DNA from: Nocardioides sp. LHD-245
GTDB taxonomy: Bacteria > Actinomycetota > Actinomycetes > Propionibacteriales > Nocardioidaceae
Reading direction: 5' to 3'
Length of the DNA stretch: 64,000 bases
Assembly: GCF_030929495.1 (NCBI RefSeq)
Contig: NZ_JAVFWN010000021.1
Coordinates: forward strand, 38,437-102,436
Shown here one piece after another: positions 9,273 to 17,000 of the stretch; the first letter of the stretch is position 1; every line of letters begins with the position of its first letter. The position numbers were made by a program, and so were the translations under genes. The notes under the pieces were generated by a model. The model saw only the letters and a program-made list of their open reading frames with translations, searched no databases and was not told the origin of the DNA.

Positions 9273-9883
9273 GTACCTCGATCCGGCTGCTGCTCGCCGA
9301 CGACCAGGCTCTGGTCCGCGGGGCGCTCTCCGCTCTGCTCGGTCTCGAGCACGATCTGGAGGTCGTCGCCGAGGCCGGGACGGGGCAGGAGGCCGTCGCG
9401 GCGGCGCGCCGGCACACTCCGGACGTCGCGCTGCTCGATGTGGAGATGCCCGGACTGGACGGCATCGCGGCGTGCGCCGAGGTCCGCGCGGCCAGCCCGG
9501 GCACCCGGGTCCTCATCGTCACGACCTTCGGTCGACCCGGCTACCTCCGTCGCGCGCTCCAGGCGGGCGCCGCGGGCTTCGTCGTCAAGGACACCCCGGC
9601 GCCGCAGCTCGCCGACGCCGTCCGCCGCATCCACCAGGGCCTGCGCGTCGTCGACCCCGCGCTGGCCACCGACTCCCTGCTGACGGGGGAGTCGCCGCTG
9701 ACCGCGCGCGAGACCGACGTGCTGCGTGCCGCCCGCGACGGCGCGCCGGTGGCGGCCATCGCGGCGGCGCTGTTCCTGTCCGAGGGCACGGTGCGCAACC
9801 ACCTCTCCGCGGCGATCGGCAAGACGGGTGCGAGCAATCGCACCGAGGCGGTCGTCGTCGCGCTCGGGAATGGCTGGCTCTGA
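9269..9883 (+). CDS. LuxR/NarL-family response regulator
   Basis: A 204-residue response regulator. The receiver domain has the acidic pair ADDQ, phospho-acceptor Asp57 (ALLDVEMPGLDG), the Thr/Ser of VTTFGRPGYLRRAL and the Lys of FVVKD. The C-terminal LuxR HTH is LTARETDVLRAARDGAPVAA, then LSEGTVRNHLSAAIGKTGASNR, the canonical four-helix recognition region. The GTG start overlaps the kinase stop. It is the cognate partner of the kinase and the likely regulator of the operon through the dyad at 6341-6356. Confidence 0.93.
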   Translation: MSTSIRLLLADDQALVRGALSALLGLEHDLEVVAEAGTGQEAVAAARRHTPDVALLDVEMPGLDGIAACAEVRAASPGTRVLIVTTFGRPGYLRRALQAGAAGFVVKDTPAPQLADAVRRIHQGLRVVDPALATDSLLTGESPLTARETDVLRAARDGAPVAAIAAALFLSEGTVRNHLSAAIGKTGASNRTEAVVVALGNGWL

Positions 9884-9912
9884 AATCGACTTGGCCCTAT
9901 GGCCGGAGAACT

Positions 9913-9958
9913 GGTTGAGTGAGGTCAACCACCCCGGAGCACCCGTTGTCCGCGGACA
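9913..9958. promoter_or_regulatory. Two palindromes upstream of the tmsA-like gene
   Basis: GGTTGA-N6-TCAACC (9913-9930) and the perfect 12-bp palindrome TGTCCGCGGACA (9947-9958) both lie in the 91-bp gap before the lipid-methylation genes. The second directly abuts an AGGAG Shine-Dalgarno (9958-9962), 12 bases before the ATG, so it could mask the ribosome site or act as an operator. No regulator is recognised. Confidence 0.5.
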
Positions 9959-9974
9959 GGAGTATTTTCGAACC

Positions 9975-11345
9975 ATGGCAAACCGCTCTTGGGAGGAGCA
10001 CGAGCAGGCCGTCCAGCGGCTCGCCGAGTCCTACGCAGCCATTCCCGCTGGTCAGCCCGTGCGGCTCGCGAAGCGCACCACCAACCTGTTCCGGGCCCGC
10101 ACCGCCACCGACGCTCCTGGGCTGGATGTCAGCGGTCTCGCCGGCGTGATCGAGGTGCTCCCCGACGGTGTGGACGGCGATGGTCCGGTGGCCGAGGTCC
10201 AGGGCATGTGCACCTACGAGGACCTGGTCGACGCGACGCTGCCCCATGGGCTGGTGCCCTATGTCGTGCCGCAGCTGCGCACGATCACCCTGGGGGGCGC
10301 CGTGACCGGGCTCGGCATCGAGTCGACCAGCTTCCGGCTCGGCCTGCCCCACGAGTCGGTGCTGGAGATGGACGTCTTCACCGGCAGCGGCCGGGTCGTC
10401 ACGACCCGTCCCGGCGACGAGCTCTTCGACGCCTTCCCCAACTCCTACGGCTCGCTCGGCTACGCCACCCGGCTGCGGATCAAGCTGGCGAAGGTGCCGC
10501 CCTATGTCGCGCTGCGACACCTGCGCATCGACGACCCCGGGCTGCTCGCCAAGACGATCGCGGAGATCACCGCCACCCAGCAGTACGACGGGGAGCCGGT
10601 CCACGGCCTCGACGGGGTCTCGTTCGGACCGGGCGAGCACGTGCTGACCCTCGCCCGATGGACCGACGAGCCGGGCCCGACCTCCGACTACGCGGGGCAG
10701 GAGATCTACTACCGCTCGCTGCAGACCTGCGACCGCGACCGGCTGACCTTCCACGACTACCTGTGGCGGTGGGACACCGACTGGTTCTGGTGCTCCGGCG
10801 CCTTCGGCGCCCAGAACCCGCGGATCCGCCGGTTCTGGCCGCGCCGCTTCCGGCGTTCCGACGTCTACATGCGGATGCTCCACCTCGACCGCCGCTTCGG
10901 GATCGCCGATCGCCTCGACCGTCGCGCCGGCCGCCCGCTGCGCGAGCGGGTCGTGCAGGACATCGAGGTCCCGGTCGAGCGGCTGGGCGAGTTCCTCGCC
11001 TGGTTCGACGAGGAGGTCGGCATGCGACCGGTGTGGATCTGTCCGCTGGCGACCACCCGCTCCTGGCCGCTGTACCCGCTCGAGACCGGCAAGACCTACG
11101 TCAACGTGGGCTTCTGGGGCACGGTGCACGTCGGCCCGGACGCGCCCGACGGCCCACGCAACCGCGCGATCGAGGCCAAGGTCCACGAGCTCGGCGGCCA
11201 CAAGTCGCTCTACTCGGACGCCTACTACGACAAGGAAACCTTCGACGCGCTCTACAACACCGCCCGGCTCGAGGCGGTCAAGCGCGTCCACGATCCCGAC
11301 GACCGACTGACGACCCTCTACGACAAGGCGGTGCGAAGCCGATGA
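9975..11345 (+). CDS. FAD-dependent oxidoreductase, TmsA/BfaB-like
   Basis: A 456-residue FAD_binding_4-type flavoprotein resembling DHCR24. The FAD domain contains MCTYEDLVDATLPHGLVPYVVPQL, then TLGGAVTGLGIESTSFRLG, the GG loop of this family. The C-terminal part has VWICPLATT and TYVNVGFWG. A gene of this class directly followed by a cyclopropane-synthase-like methyltransferase is the arrangement known for 10-methyl fatty acids (tmsA/tmsB or bfaB/bfaA). There the flavoprotein reduces the 10-methylene intermediate to 10-methylstearate. ATG with AGGAG 12 bases upstream is chosen; the stop overlaps the next ATG. The functional call is by synteny and family. Confidence 0.75.
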   Translation: MANRSWEEHEQAVQRLAESYAAIPAGQPVRLAKRTTNLFRARTATDAPGLDVSGLAGVIEVLPDGVDGDGPVAEVQGMCTYEDLVDATLPHGLVPYVVPQLRTITLGGAVTGLGIESTSFRLGLPHESVLEMDVFTGSGRVVTTRPGDELFDAFPNSYGSLGYATRLRIKLAKVPPYVALRHLRIDDPGLLAKTIAEITATQQYDGEPVHGLDGVSFGPGEHVLTLARWTDEPGPTSDYAGQEIYYRSLQTCDRDRLTFHDYLWRWDTDWFWCSGAFGAQNPRIRRFWPRRFRRSDVYMRMLHLDRRFGIADRLDRRAGRPLRERVVQDIEVPVERLGEFLAWFDEEVGMRPVWICPLATTRSWPLYPLETGKTYVNVGFWGTVHVGPDAPDGPRNRAIEAKVHELGGHKSLYSDAYYDKETFDALYNTARLEAVKRVHDPDDRLTTLYDKAVRSR

Positions 11346-12643
11346 CAGTTCAGACAGGCAGGGGCATCGCGCCCACGATCGCTTCCCTGTTCCGGGGCGG
11401 CCTGCCCCTGTGGCTCAAGGCCTACGACGGCTCGGTGGCCGGAGACGAGTCCCAGCCCTACGGCGTGGAGCTGGTGAGCGAGCGTGGGCTCTCCTACATC
11501 ATGACGGCGCCCGGCGACCTCGGGCTCGCCCGGGCCTACGTCGCCGGCGACCTGATCCTCCACGGCGCCCACCCGGGCGACCCGTACGCCGCGTTCTCGC
11601 TGCTCAAGGACCACACCGACTTCGGGATCCCCGGTCCGCTCGAGCTGGTCGGCGTGCTGCGCTCGCTCGGGCTGAGCCACCTCGTCCCGCCCCCGCCGCC
11701 CCCGCAGGAGCACCTCCCCGCCTGGCGCCACCGGCTCGAGGGCCTGCGCTCGCTGGGCCAATGGGGACGGCACTCCGCGGAGCGTGACGCCGATGCGATC
11801 CATCACCACTACGACGTGTCGAACACCTTCTACGAGCACGTCCTGGGTCCCTCGATGACCTATACGTGCGCGGTGTTCCCGACCGAGGACGCCACCCTCG
11901 AAGAGGCCCAGGAGCACAAGTACGACCTGATCTGTCGCAAGCTCGGCCTCCAGCCCGGCCAGCGCCTGCTCGACATCGGCTGCGGCTGGGGCGGCATGGT
12001 GCGCCATGCCGCGAAGCACTACGGCGTGCAGGTGCTCGGCGTGACGCTCTCCCGCGAGCAGGCGACCTGGGCCCAGGAGGAGATCAAGAAGCAGGGCCTC
12101 GACGACCTGGCGGAGGTGCGCCACTCCGACTACCGCGACGTCGCGGAGGGCGGCTTCGACGCCGTCAGCTCGATCGGACTGACCGAGCACATCGGCGTCG
12201 CCAACTACCCTGCCTACTTCGGCTTCATCCGCGACAAGCTCAAGCCCCAGGGCCGGATGCTCAACCACTGCATCACGCGCCGCGACAATGTCGACCGGCG
12301 CACCGGTGCGTTCATCGACCGCTACGTCTTCCCCGACGGGGAGCTGATCGGGTCGGGCACCATCGTCGGGGCCGTCGAGGACGCCGGTCTCGAGGTGCAG
12401 CACCACGAGAACTTCCGGGTCCACTACGCGAGGACCCTGGCCGGGTGGTGCCGCAACCTCGCCGACAACTGGGATGCCTGCGTCGCCGAGACGGACGAGG
12501 GCACGGCCCGGGTGTGGGGTCTCTACATGGCCGGCTCCCGGATCGCCTTCGAACGCGACGAGATCCAGCTGCACCACGTGCTGGCGACCCGCAGCGACGA
12601 CGGTGTCAGCGGGTACCCCCTTCGGCACGACTTCGGAGTCTGA
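11342..12643 (+). CDS. SAM-dependent methyltransferase, cyclopropane-synthase family (TmsB/BfaA-like)
   Basis: A 433-residue CFA-synthase-like enzyme. The N-terminal ~140 residues form the family's lipid-associated domain. The catalytic domain opens with HHHYDVSNTFYEHVLG and SMTYTCAVF. The SAM motif LLDIGCGWGGM is near residue 210, and EHIGVANYPAYF lies in the active-site region. Coupled by ATGA to the flavoprotein gene, it most likely transfers a methylene from SAM to the double bond of oleoyl phospholipid, the first step to 10-methylstearic (tuberculostearic) acid, a lipid reported from Nocardioides. A true cyclopropane synthase is the alternative; the adjacent reductase argues against it. 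Confidence 0.8.
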   Translation: MTVQTGRGIAPTIASLFRGGLPLWLKAYDGSVAGDESQPYGVELVSERGLSYIMTAPGDLGLARAYVAGDLILHGAHPGDPYAAFSLLKDHTDFGIPGPLELVGVLRSLGLSHLVPPPPPPQEHLPAWRHRLEGLRSLGQWGRHSAERDADAIHHHYDVSNTFYEHVLGPSMTYTCAVFPTEDATLEEAQEHKYDLICRKLGLQPGQRLLDIGCGWGGMVRHAAKHYGVQVLGVTLSREQATWAQEEIKKQGLDDLAEVRHSDYRDVAEGGFDAVSSIGLTEHIGVANYPAYFGFIRDKLKPQGRMLNHCITRRDNVDRRTGAFIDRYVFPDGELIGSGTIVGAVEDAGLEVQHHENFRVHYARTLAGWCRNLADNWDACVAETDEGTARVWGLYMAGSRIAFERDEIQLHHVLATRSDDGVSGYPLRHDFGV

Positions 12644-12667
12644 GCCGTGCCTCGATAGCCTGGGTGG

Positions 12668-13450
12668 GTGAGCACCCGCGCCCAGCAGTACGACGCCACG
12701 GTTCGCGCCGGTGAGCAGCTGACGCCGCACCTGGTGCGGCTGACGCTCGACGTCCCCGGCTTCGTGTCGACGGGCATCTCCGACGAGTGGGTGGGACTGG
12801 TCGTGCCCGGCCAGTTCCAGAGCCGCTACTACACGGTGCGCTCCTTCGCGGACGGGCGGATGGTGCTCGACGTCGTGGTGCACGAGGTCGGCCTGGTCAC
12901 CGAGTGGGCGTCCGGCGGCTCGGGTGAGGTGGTCGGCCAGCAGGTCGTCCTCACCGAGGCCAAGGGCTCCTTCCTGCCGCCGGACCAGGCGCGGTGGCTG
13001 CTCCTGGTCGGTGACCTGACCGCGCTGCCCGCGATGGCGCGGATCGCAGCCGAGCACGGCGACCGGCTGCCGGTCCGCATCCACGCCGAGGTGCCGGCCG
13101 ACTCCCGGATCGAGGGCTACTTCCCGCCGTCCGCCACCGTCACCTGGCTCCCGCTCGGCGACGAGAGCCGCCTCGCCGAGGTCGTCGAGGAGATCGACTG
13201 GCCCGAGGGCGACGGCTACTTCTGGATGGCCGGCGAATCCGCCCAGATGAGGGCGATCCGCAAGCACCTGATGCGCGAGCGCCGGCTCCCCAGCACCCAC
13301 TACGACGTCATGGGCTACTGGCGCTCGGTCGCGAAGCGCCAGCCGCGCGCCGTCGACCCTGGCCCCATCTGGCGGGCCGGCAAGGCCGCCGGGAAGTCCG
13401 ACGAGGAGATCTGGGCCGACTACGACGCCGCACGAGAGGCACAGGGATGA
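12668..13450 (+). CDS. Siderophore-interacting protein (FAD-dependent ferric reductase family)
   Basis: A 260-residue protein with the FAD-binding 9/SIP domain order. The N-terminal beta-barrel contains the FAD motif SRYYTVRSF (RxYTVR). The C-terminal NAD(P)H domain contains LLVGDLTALPAMARI and YFWMAGESAQMRAIRKHL, and ends with helical YWRSVAKR. These proteins reduce siderophore-bound Fe(III) in the cytoplasm. The GTG lies 24 bp after the methyltransferase, and the stop overlaps the era ATG (ATGA). No siderophore genes or iron box are visible nearby. It could instead supply electrons to the neighbouring lipid pathway, which is speculation. Confidence 0.88.
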   Translation: MSTRAQQYDATVRAGEQLTPHLVRLTLDVPGFVSTGISDEWVGLVVPGQFQSRYYTVRSFADGRMVLDVVVHEVGLVTEWASGGSGEVVGQQVVLTEAKGSFLPPDQARWLLLVGDLTALPAMARIAAEHGDRLPVRIHAEVPADSRIEGYFPPSATVTWLPLGDESRLAEVVEEIDWPEGDGYFWMAGESAQMRAIRKHLMRERRLPSTHYDVMGYWRSVAKRQPRAVDPGPIWRAGKAAGKSDEEIWADYDAAREAQG

Positions 13451-14463
13451 GCGAGTTCGACGATCAGGACCTCGACGAGGAGTTCGACGAGGACTTCGGT
13501 GCGCTGCCCCCGCCGGCCGCCCCGGTCTTCGGTCTCGGCGACGTGCCCGACGGCTACCGCAGCGGCTTCGCCTGCTTCGTCGGGCGCCCCAACGTCGGCA
13601 AGTCCACGCTGACCAATGCGCTCGTCGGACAGAAGATCGTGATCACCTCCGACAAGCCACAGACCACCCGGACCGTCGTCCGCGGCATCGTGCACCGCCC
13701 CGACGGCCAGCTGGTCCTCGTCGACACCCCCGGCCTGCACCGTCCCCGGACCCTGCTGGGGGAGCGGCTGAACGATCTCGTCAAGACCACCTGGGCCGAG
13801 GTCGACGTGGTCGCGGTCTGCTTCCCGGCCGACGAGAAGATCGGCCCCGGCGACCGGTTCCTCGTCACCGAGCTGGCCAAGGTCCGGCGTACCACCAAGA
13901 TCGCCATCGTCACCAAGACCGACCTCGCCGCCCCTGACCGCATCGCGGAGCATCTCCTCGACATCGTCGAGCTGGGCCGGGAGACCGGCACCGAGTGGGC
14001 CGAGATCGTGCCCGTCTCCTCCGTCGGAGGCGACCAGATCCCACTCCTCGGGGACCTTCTCGTCCGGTTGATGCCGGAGGGCCCGCCGCTCTACCCCGAC
14101 GGCGACCTGACCGACGCCCCTGAGGAGATCCTCGCCGCCGAGCTGATCCGCGAGGCCGCCCTCGACGGCGTCCGCGACGAGCTCCCGCACTCGATCGCTG
14201 TCGTCGTCGAGGAGATGGGCCTGCGTGAGGGCCGCCCCGACGACAAGCCGCTCCTCGACATCCACGCCAACCTGTACGTCGAGCGCGACTCCCAGAAGGG
14301 CATCATGATCGGCAAGAAGGGCGCCCGGCTCCGCCAGGTCGGCACCGCCGCCCGCCAGCAGATCGAGGCCCTGCTCGGCACCCCGGTCTACCTCGACCTG
14401 CACGTCAAGATCGCCAAGGACTGGCAGCGCGACCCCCGCCAGCTGAGGAAACTGGGTTTCTAG
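13447..14463 (+). CDS. era: GTPase Era
   Basis: A 338-residue ribosome-assembly GTPase. The G motifs are GRPNVGKST (G1), TTRT (G2), DTPG (G3) and TKTD (G4). The KH domain carries GIMIGKKGARLRQVG and ends in the conserved WQRDPRQLRKLGF tail that contacts 16S rRNA. Compared with E. coli Era it has an extra ~38-residue acidic N-terminus (EFDDQDLDEEFDEDFG). The first ATG overlaps the preceding stop, which supports translation from there. It sits, as expected, on the ybeY side of recO and uppS, but with insertions between. Confidence 0.96.
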   Translation: MSEFDDQDLDEEFDEDFGALPPPAAPVFGLGDVPDGYRSGFACFVGRPNVGKSTLTNALVGQKIVITSDKPQTTRTVVRGIVHRPDGQLVLVDTPGLHRPRTLLGERLNDLVKTTWAEVDVVAVCFPADEKIGPGDRFLVTELAKVRRTTKIAIVTKTDLAAPDRIAEHLLDIVELGRETGTEWAEIVPVSSVGGDQIPLLGDLLVRLMPEGPPLYPDGDLTDAPEEILAAELIREAALDGVRDELPHSIAVVVEEMGLREGRPDDKPLLDIHANLYVERDSQKGIMIGKKGARLRQVGTAARQQIEALLGTPVYLDLHVKIAKDWQRDPRQLRKLGF

Positions 14464-14577
14464 GGCCGCTGTCCTCCCCGCTGTGCGAGCGCAGCTTCCG
14501 CGAGCCGAGCAGTGTGGCCGCCCGGCGAACGTTGCGACCCGCCCGAGCCGACCGCGGCGCGGCTCGCGCACTACAGC

Positions 14578-15417
14578 TCAGTCGGTCGTCCAGCAGCGGC
14601 CGAACTTCTGGCCCATCGCCCACTGCTCCTTCGTCGGCCACTCATAGCCCCACTTGAAGGTCAGCGGGTCCTCGGCGACGTCGGCCGCCGCATCCTCGCA
14701 CCGGGTCCGCCCGGCGGCCCGGACCTGCTTGACGCCCGGGTAGTCGGTCGCCTCGAAGGCGACCACGTCGATGGCCCGCCAGGCGTGCTTCACCGAGCAG
14801 CGCACCCGCTCGAAGTCCGGCGCGTCCGGTGCGGCGGTGCTGCACATGGCGTAGCGGTCGGGGACGGTCGCGCCGCCGAGGGCACCTCGGAGGTCGCCGT
14901 CGAGGTCGGCGAGCTTCGACGCGCCGTCGAGGAGGACCGCGTCGCAGCGGTACCAGGTCGCCCCGGCGTCGGACTGCTCGACGGTCGGGGTGAACCAGAT
15001 CGAGCGGATCATGGACAGCCGGAGATGGTCGAGCGAGCCGTCGACGTAGGCCAGCAGCTGGTTCGGGCAGGCCGACGAGACCTGCGCCTGGACCCGTTCG
15101 GAGTCGACGGCGAGCAGGTGGCCGTCGACGACCGCGTCGAGGGTGCCGGTCGCGAAGGTGACGCTGGTGTGCGGCTGGGCGCAGTCGACGGCGTCGACCG
15201 TCGAGGTCGGGGCGACGGCGGCGTCGTACGGCAGCGGGTAGCAGGCGCCGGTCGCCGGGCCGGGCTCGGGCTCCGGCGCCGTGGTCTGCGTGGACGGCGC
15301 CTGTGCGGGTGCCTTCTCCTTGTCGCCGTCGCCGCTGCAGGCGACCAGGCCGGTCAGCGCGAGCAGCGCCGCGACGGCGACGCCCGCCCGGCGGGCCGGC
15401 AGGCTGCGGATGCTCAT
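14578..15417 (-). CDS. Septum_form-domain lipoprotein (copy 2)
   Basis: A 279-residue lipoprotein. The signal peptide has a basic n-region, a hydrophobic core and the lipobox GLVAC, followed by an Ala/Pro/Thr linker. The mature part has two Septum_form-type repeats, each with the GACYPL...V(D)CAQPHTSVTFATG pattern (about 70-115) and the related MCSTAAP...RVRCSVKHAWRAIDVV (about 185-220). About ten cysteines suggest several disulfides. It is a paralogue of the gene immediately upstream. A GTG at 15429 overlaps the upstream stop and is an equally possible start. The family name comes from a domain label; a direct division role is not shown. Confidence 0.75.
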   Translation of the reverse strand: MSIRSLPARRAGVAVAALLALTGLVACSGDGDKEKAPAQAPSTQTTAPEPEPGPATGACYPLPYDAAVAPTSTVDAVDCAQPHTSVTFATGTLDAVVDGHLLAVDSERVQAQVSSACPNQLLAYVDGSLDHLRLSMIRSIWFTPTVEQSDAGATWYRCDAVLLDGASKLADLDGDLRGALGGATVPDRYAMCSTAAPDAPDFERVRCSVKHAWRAIDVVAFEATDYPGVKQVRAAGRTRCEDAAADVAEDPLTFKWGYEWPTKEQWAMGQKFGRCWTTD

Positions 15418-15421
15418 GTCC

Positions 15422-16234
15422 TCACTCACTCGTCCTCGCCCAGCACACCGATCTGCGCACGCCGGCGTCCCACTCGGCCTCGTGGAAGAAGGTGAAGCCG
15501 TACTCGAACTCGGCCGGGTAGTTCAGCCACGCCTCGACCGACGTCGAGCAGAAGGACCGGGTGCGGCTCTCCATCACGCGGTCGCCGGGGTAGGTGTCCT
15601 CGGGCTGGCCCAGCTTGACCGTCGTCACGGCGCGCCAGTCGTGCTTCTGCGAGCACGGGACCTTCTCGCCCTCGCCGACCGACGGTCCGCGCGCACAGCT
15701 GAGCCACACGTCCGGCGGGCGCCCGGCGAGCATGCCCCGGGCGGTCTCCGGGAGCGGGCGGTACGTCGTGCTGGCGGTGCTGCCGCCCAGCACGTCGCAG
15801 CGGTACCAGCGGGCGCCCTTGTCCCACGCCTTCTCCGAGGGCCGGAACCAGGCCCAGCTCATCGTGGTGCGCAGTGCGAGGCTCTCGTCGGCCTCGACGA
15901 ACTTCGCGAACGCGGTCGAGCAGGTGCGGTAGGCGAAGCGGCCGAGCTCGGCATCGTCGTACCCGGTGTCGTCGAACTCCTCGGGGAGCTCGCCGGTCGC
16001 GAAGGTCTCGGCGGTGTGCTCCTCCGAGCACGGCACCGTCGCGGTCGCGTTGGCGGGCAGCGCGACGTCGTCGGGGGTGAGGTTGCGGCACACGCCGTTC
16101 TGCGGCACCTCGAGGGAGTCCACCAGGTCGTCGTCGGTGTTCTTGCCCTGGCTCTCGCTGCCGCAGGCGGCCAGGACCGGCACCAGCAGGAGGAGCGCGA
16201 GCATCCCGGCCAGGCGGACGGCACGGTCCAGCAT
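15422..16234 (-). CDS. Septum_form-domain lipoprotein (copy 1)
   Basis: A 270-residue lipoprotein with signal peptide and lipobox VLAAC. It has the same two-repeat layout as its downstream neighbour: VCRNL...TVPCSEEHTAETFATGELP (about 50-85), then WLSCARGP...VPCSQKHDWRAVTTVKLG (about 175-210). The WYRCD motif is shared by both copies. The two genes abut with overlapping stop and start, so this is a tandem duplication expressed as one unit. An 11-bp repeat array lies in its upstream region. Function unknown beyond surface localisation. Confidence 0.77.
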   Translation of the reverse strand: MLDRAVRLAGMLALLLLVPVLAACGSESQGKNTDDDLVDSLEVPQNGVCRNLTPDDVALPANATATVPCSEEHTAETFATGELPEEFDDTGYDDAELGRFAYRTCSTAFAKFVEADESLALRTTMSWAWFRPSEKAWDKGARWYRCDVLGGSTASTTYRPLPETARGMLAGRPPDVWLSCARGPSVGEGEKVPCSQKHDWRAVTTVKLGQPEDTYPGDRVMESRTRSFCSTSVEAWLNYPAEFEYGFTFFHEAEWDAGVRRSVCWARTSE

Positions 16235-16269
16235 CCGGTGTCAGAGCCCCTCTCGTGACGTCGGCATCC

Positions 16270-16313
16270 AGGTCGTTCGCAGGTCGTTCGCAGGTCGGTG
16301 ACAGGTCGGTCGC
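16270..16313. repeat. Four 11-bp tandem repeats upstream of the Septum_form pair
   Basis: Four head-to-tail 11-bp units: AGGTCGTTCGC twice, then AGGTCGGTGAC and AGGTCGGTCGC. They occupy bases 36-79 upstream of the first lipoprotein start, so they span the expected promoter. One unit per DNA helical turn is the spacing of OmpR-family binding sites, but slippage-generated repeats are also possible. Confidence 0.7.
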
Positions 16314-16335
16314 AGGCCGGGACGCGGCTCCGCGA

Positions 16336-16839
16336 TCAGTCGGTCAGGAGTGCCGCGATCGTAGCGCCCAGGGCATAGGCCGCCTCCAGCGCGGCGTCGT
16401 CCACCGGCCCGAGGACCCCGAGGACGTCGTACCCCTGGCGCCAGTCGAGCGCGCCGACGATCGACCGCACCGACCGCTCGGCGCCGGTCAGGTCGTAGCG
16501 GCCGTGCAGCCACAGACCGTAGGGACGCCCCGCGGTGTCCCCGCCGCCGTCGCCGGCGGGCGCTCCGGTCGGGTCGAGGGCGCCGCCGACCGCGAGGAAG
16601 GTGGAGTCGAAGAAGTGCTTGAGAGCGCCGCTCATGTAGCCGAAGTTCGCCGTCGTCCCCAGGACGTACCCGTCGGCGGCCAGGACGTCGTCGGCCGTGG
16701 CCTCGAGTGCGGGGCGCACCACGACGTCGATCGCCGCGCCCGCCTGCACCTCGTCGTCGTGGGCGCCGGCCACCACCTGCGCGAGCAGCATCTGCATCGA
16801 GCGACTGGGGGAGTGGTGGACGATCAGCAACCGAGGCAC
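16336..16839 (-). CDS. Flavodoxin-like NAD(P)H-dependent oxidoreductase
   Basis: A 167-residue flavodoxin-fold protein. The N-terminal strand LLIVHHSPSRSMQML gives the phosphate-binding loop for FMN. YVLGTTANFGYMSGALKHFFD is the family motif that contacts the isoalloxazine ring. It starts at GTG and is divergent from the leuA leader. The electron partner and substrate are unknown. NADPH-dependent FMN reductase or WrbA-like quinone reductase are the alternatives. Confidence 0.8.
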   Translation of the reverse strand: MPRLLIVHHSPSRSMQMLLAQVVAGAHDDEVQAGAAIDVVVRPALEATADDVLAADGYVLGTTANFGYMSGALKHFFDSTFLAVGGALDPTGAPAGDGGGDTAGRPYGLWLHGRYDLTGAERSVRSIVGALDWRQGYDVLGVLGPVDDAALEAAYALGATIAALLTD

Positions 16840-16881
16840 GTCATCAGCCTAGGCCGGGCGGCTGCTAGAGTGAGCCCCATC

Positions 16882-16923
16882 ATGACGCGAGCCCTCCTTC
16901 TTAGCGGCCGCAGCGAGGTCTGA
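16882..16923 (+). CDS. leuA leader peptide MTRALLLSGRSEV
   Basis: A 13-codon reading frame between a TAGAGT hexamer (16866-16871) and the leuA attenuator. It has three consecutive leucine codons (CTC CTT CTT). CTT is otherwise very rare in this GC-rich window, which fits a ribosome-stalling role. Actinobacterial leuA genes are known to carry such leader peptides. The upstream distance is very short, so translation is probably from a leaderless or near-leaderless RNA. Confidence 0.82.
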   Translation: MTRALLLSGRSEV

Positions 16924-16955
16924 CTCAGCCGGACCCCCTCGCTGCGGAGTGAGTC
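16908..16955 (+). promoter_or_regulatory. leuA attenuator stem-loops
   Basis: CCGCAGCGAGG (16908-16918, overlapping the end of the leader peptide) is perfectly complementary to CCTCGCTGCGG (16937-16947). A second stem, GACTCA (16922-16927) with TGAGTC (16950-16955), overlaps it and cannot form at the same time. A ribosome stalled at the Leu codons would change which stem forms. No U-run follows, so control may act through Rho or through translation of leuA rather than a classic intrinsic terminator. Confidence 0.72.
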
Positions 16956-17000
16956 GCGCGCCCGGCGCCCCAACTCGTCACTCACGCACCCGAGGAAGTC

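Noticed and set aside
9975..13450. Siderophore biosynthesis cluster around the siderophore-interacting protein
   Set aside because: The neighbours are lipid-modification genes and era; no NRPS or NIS siderophore gene is present.
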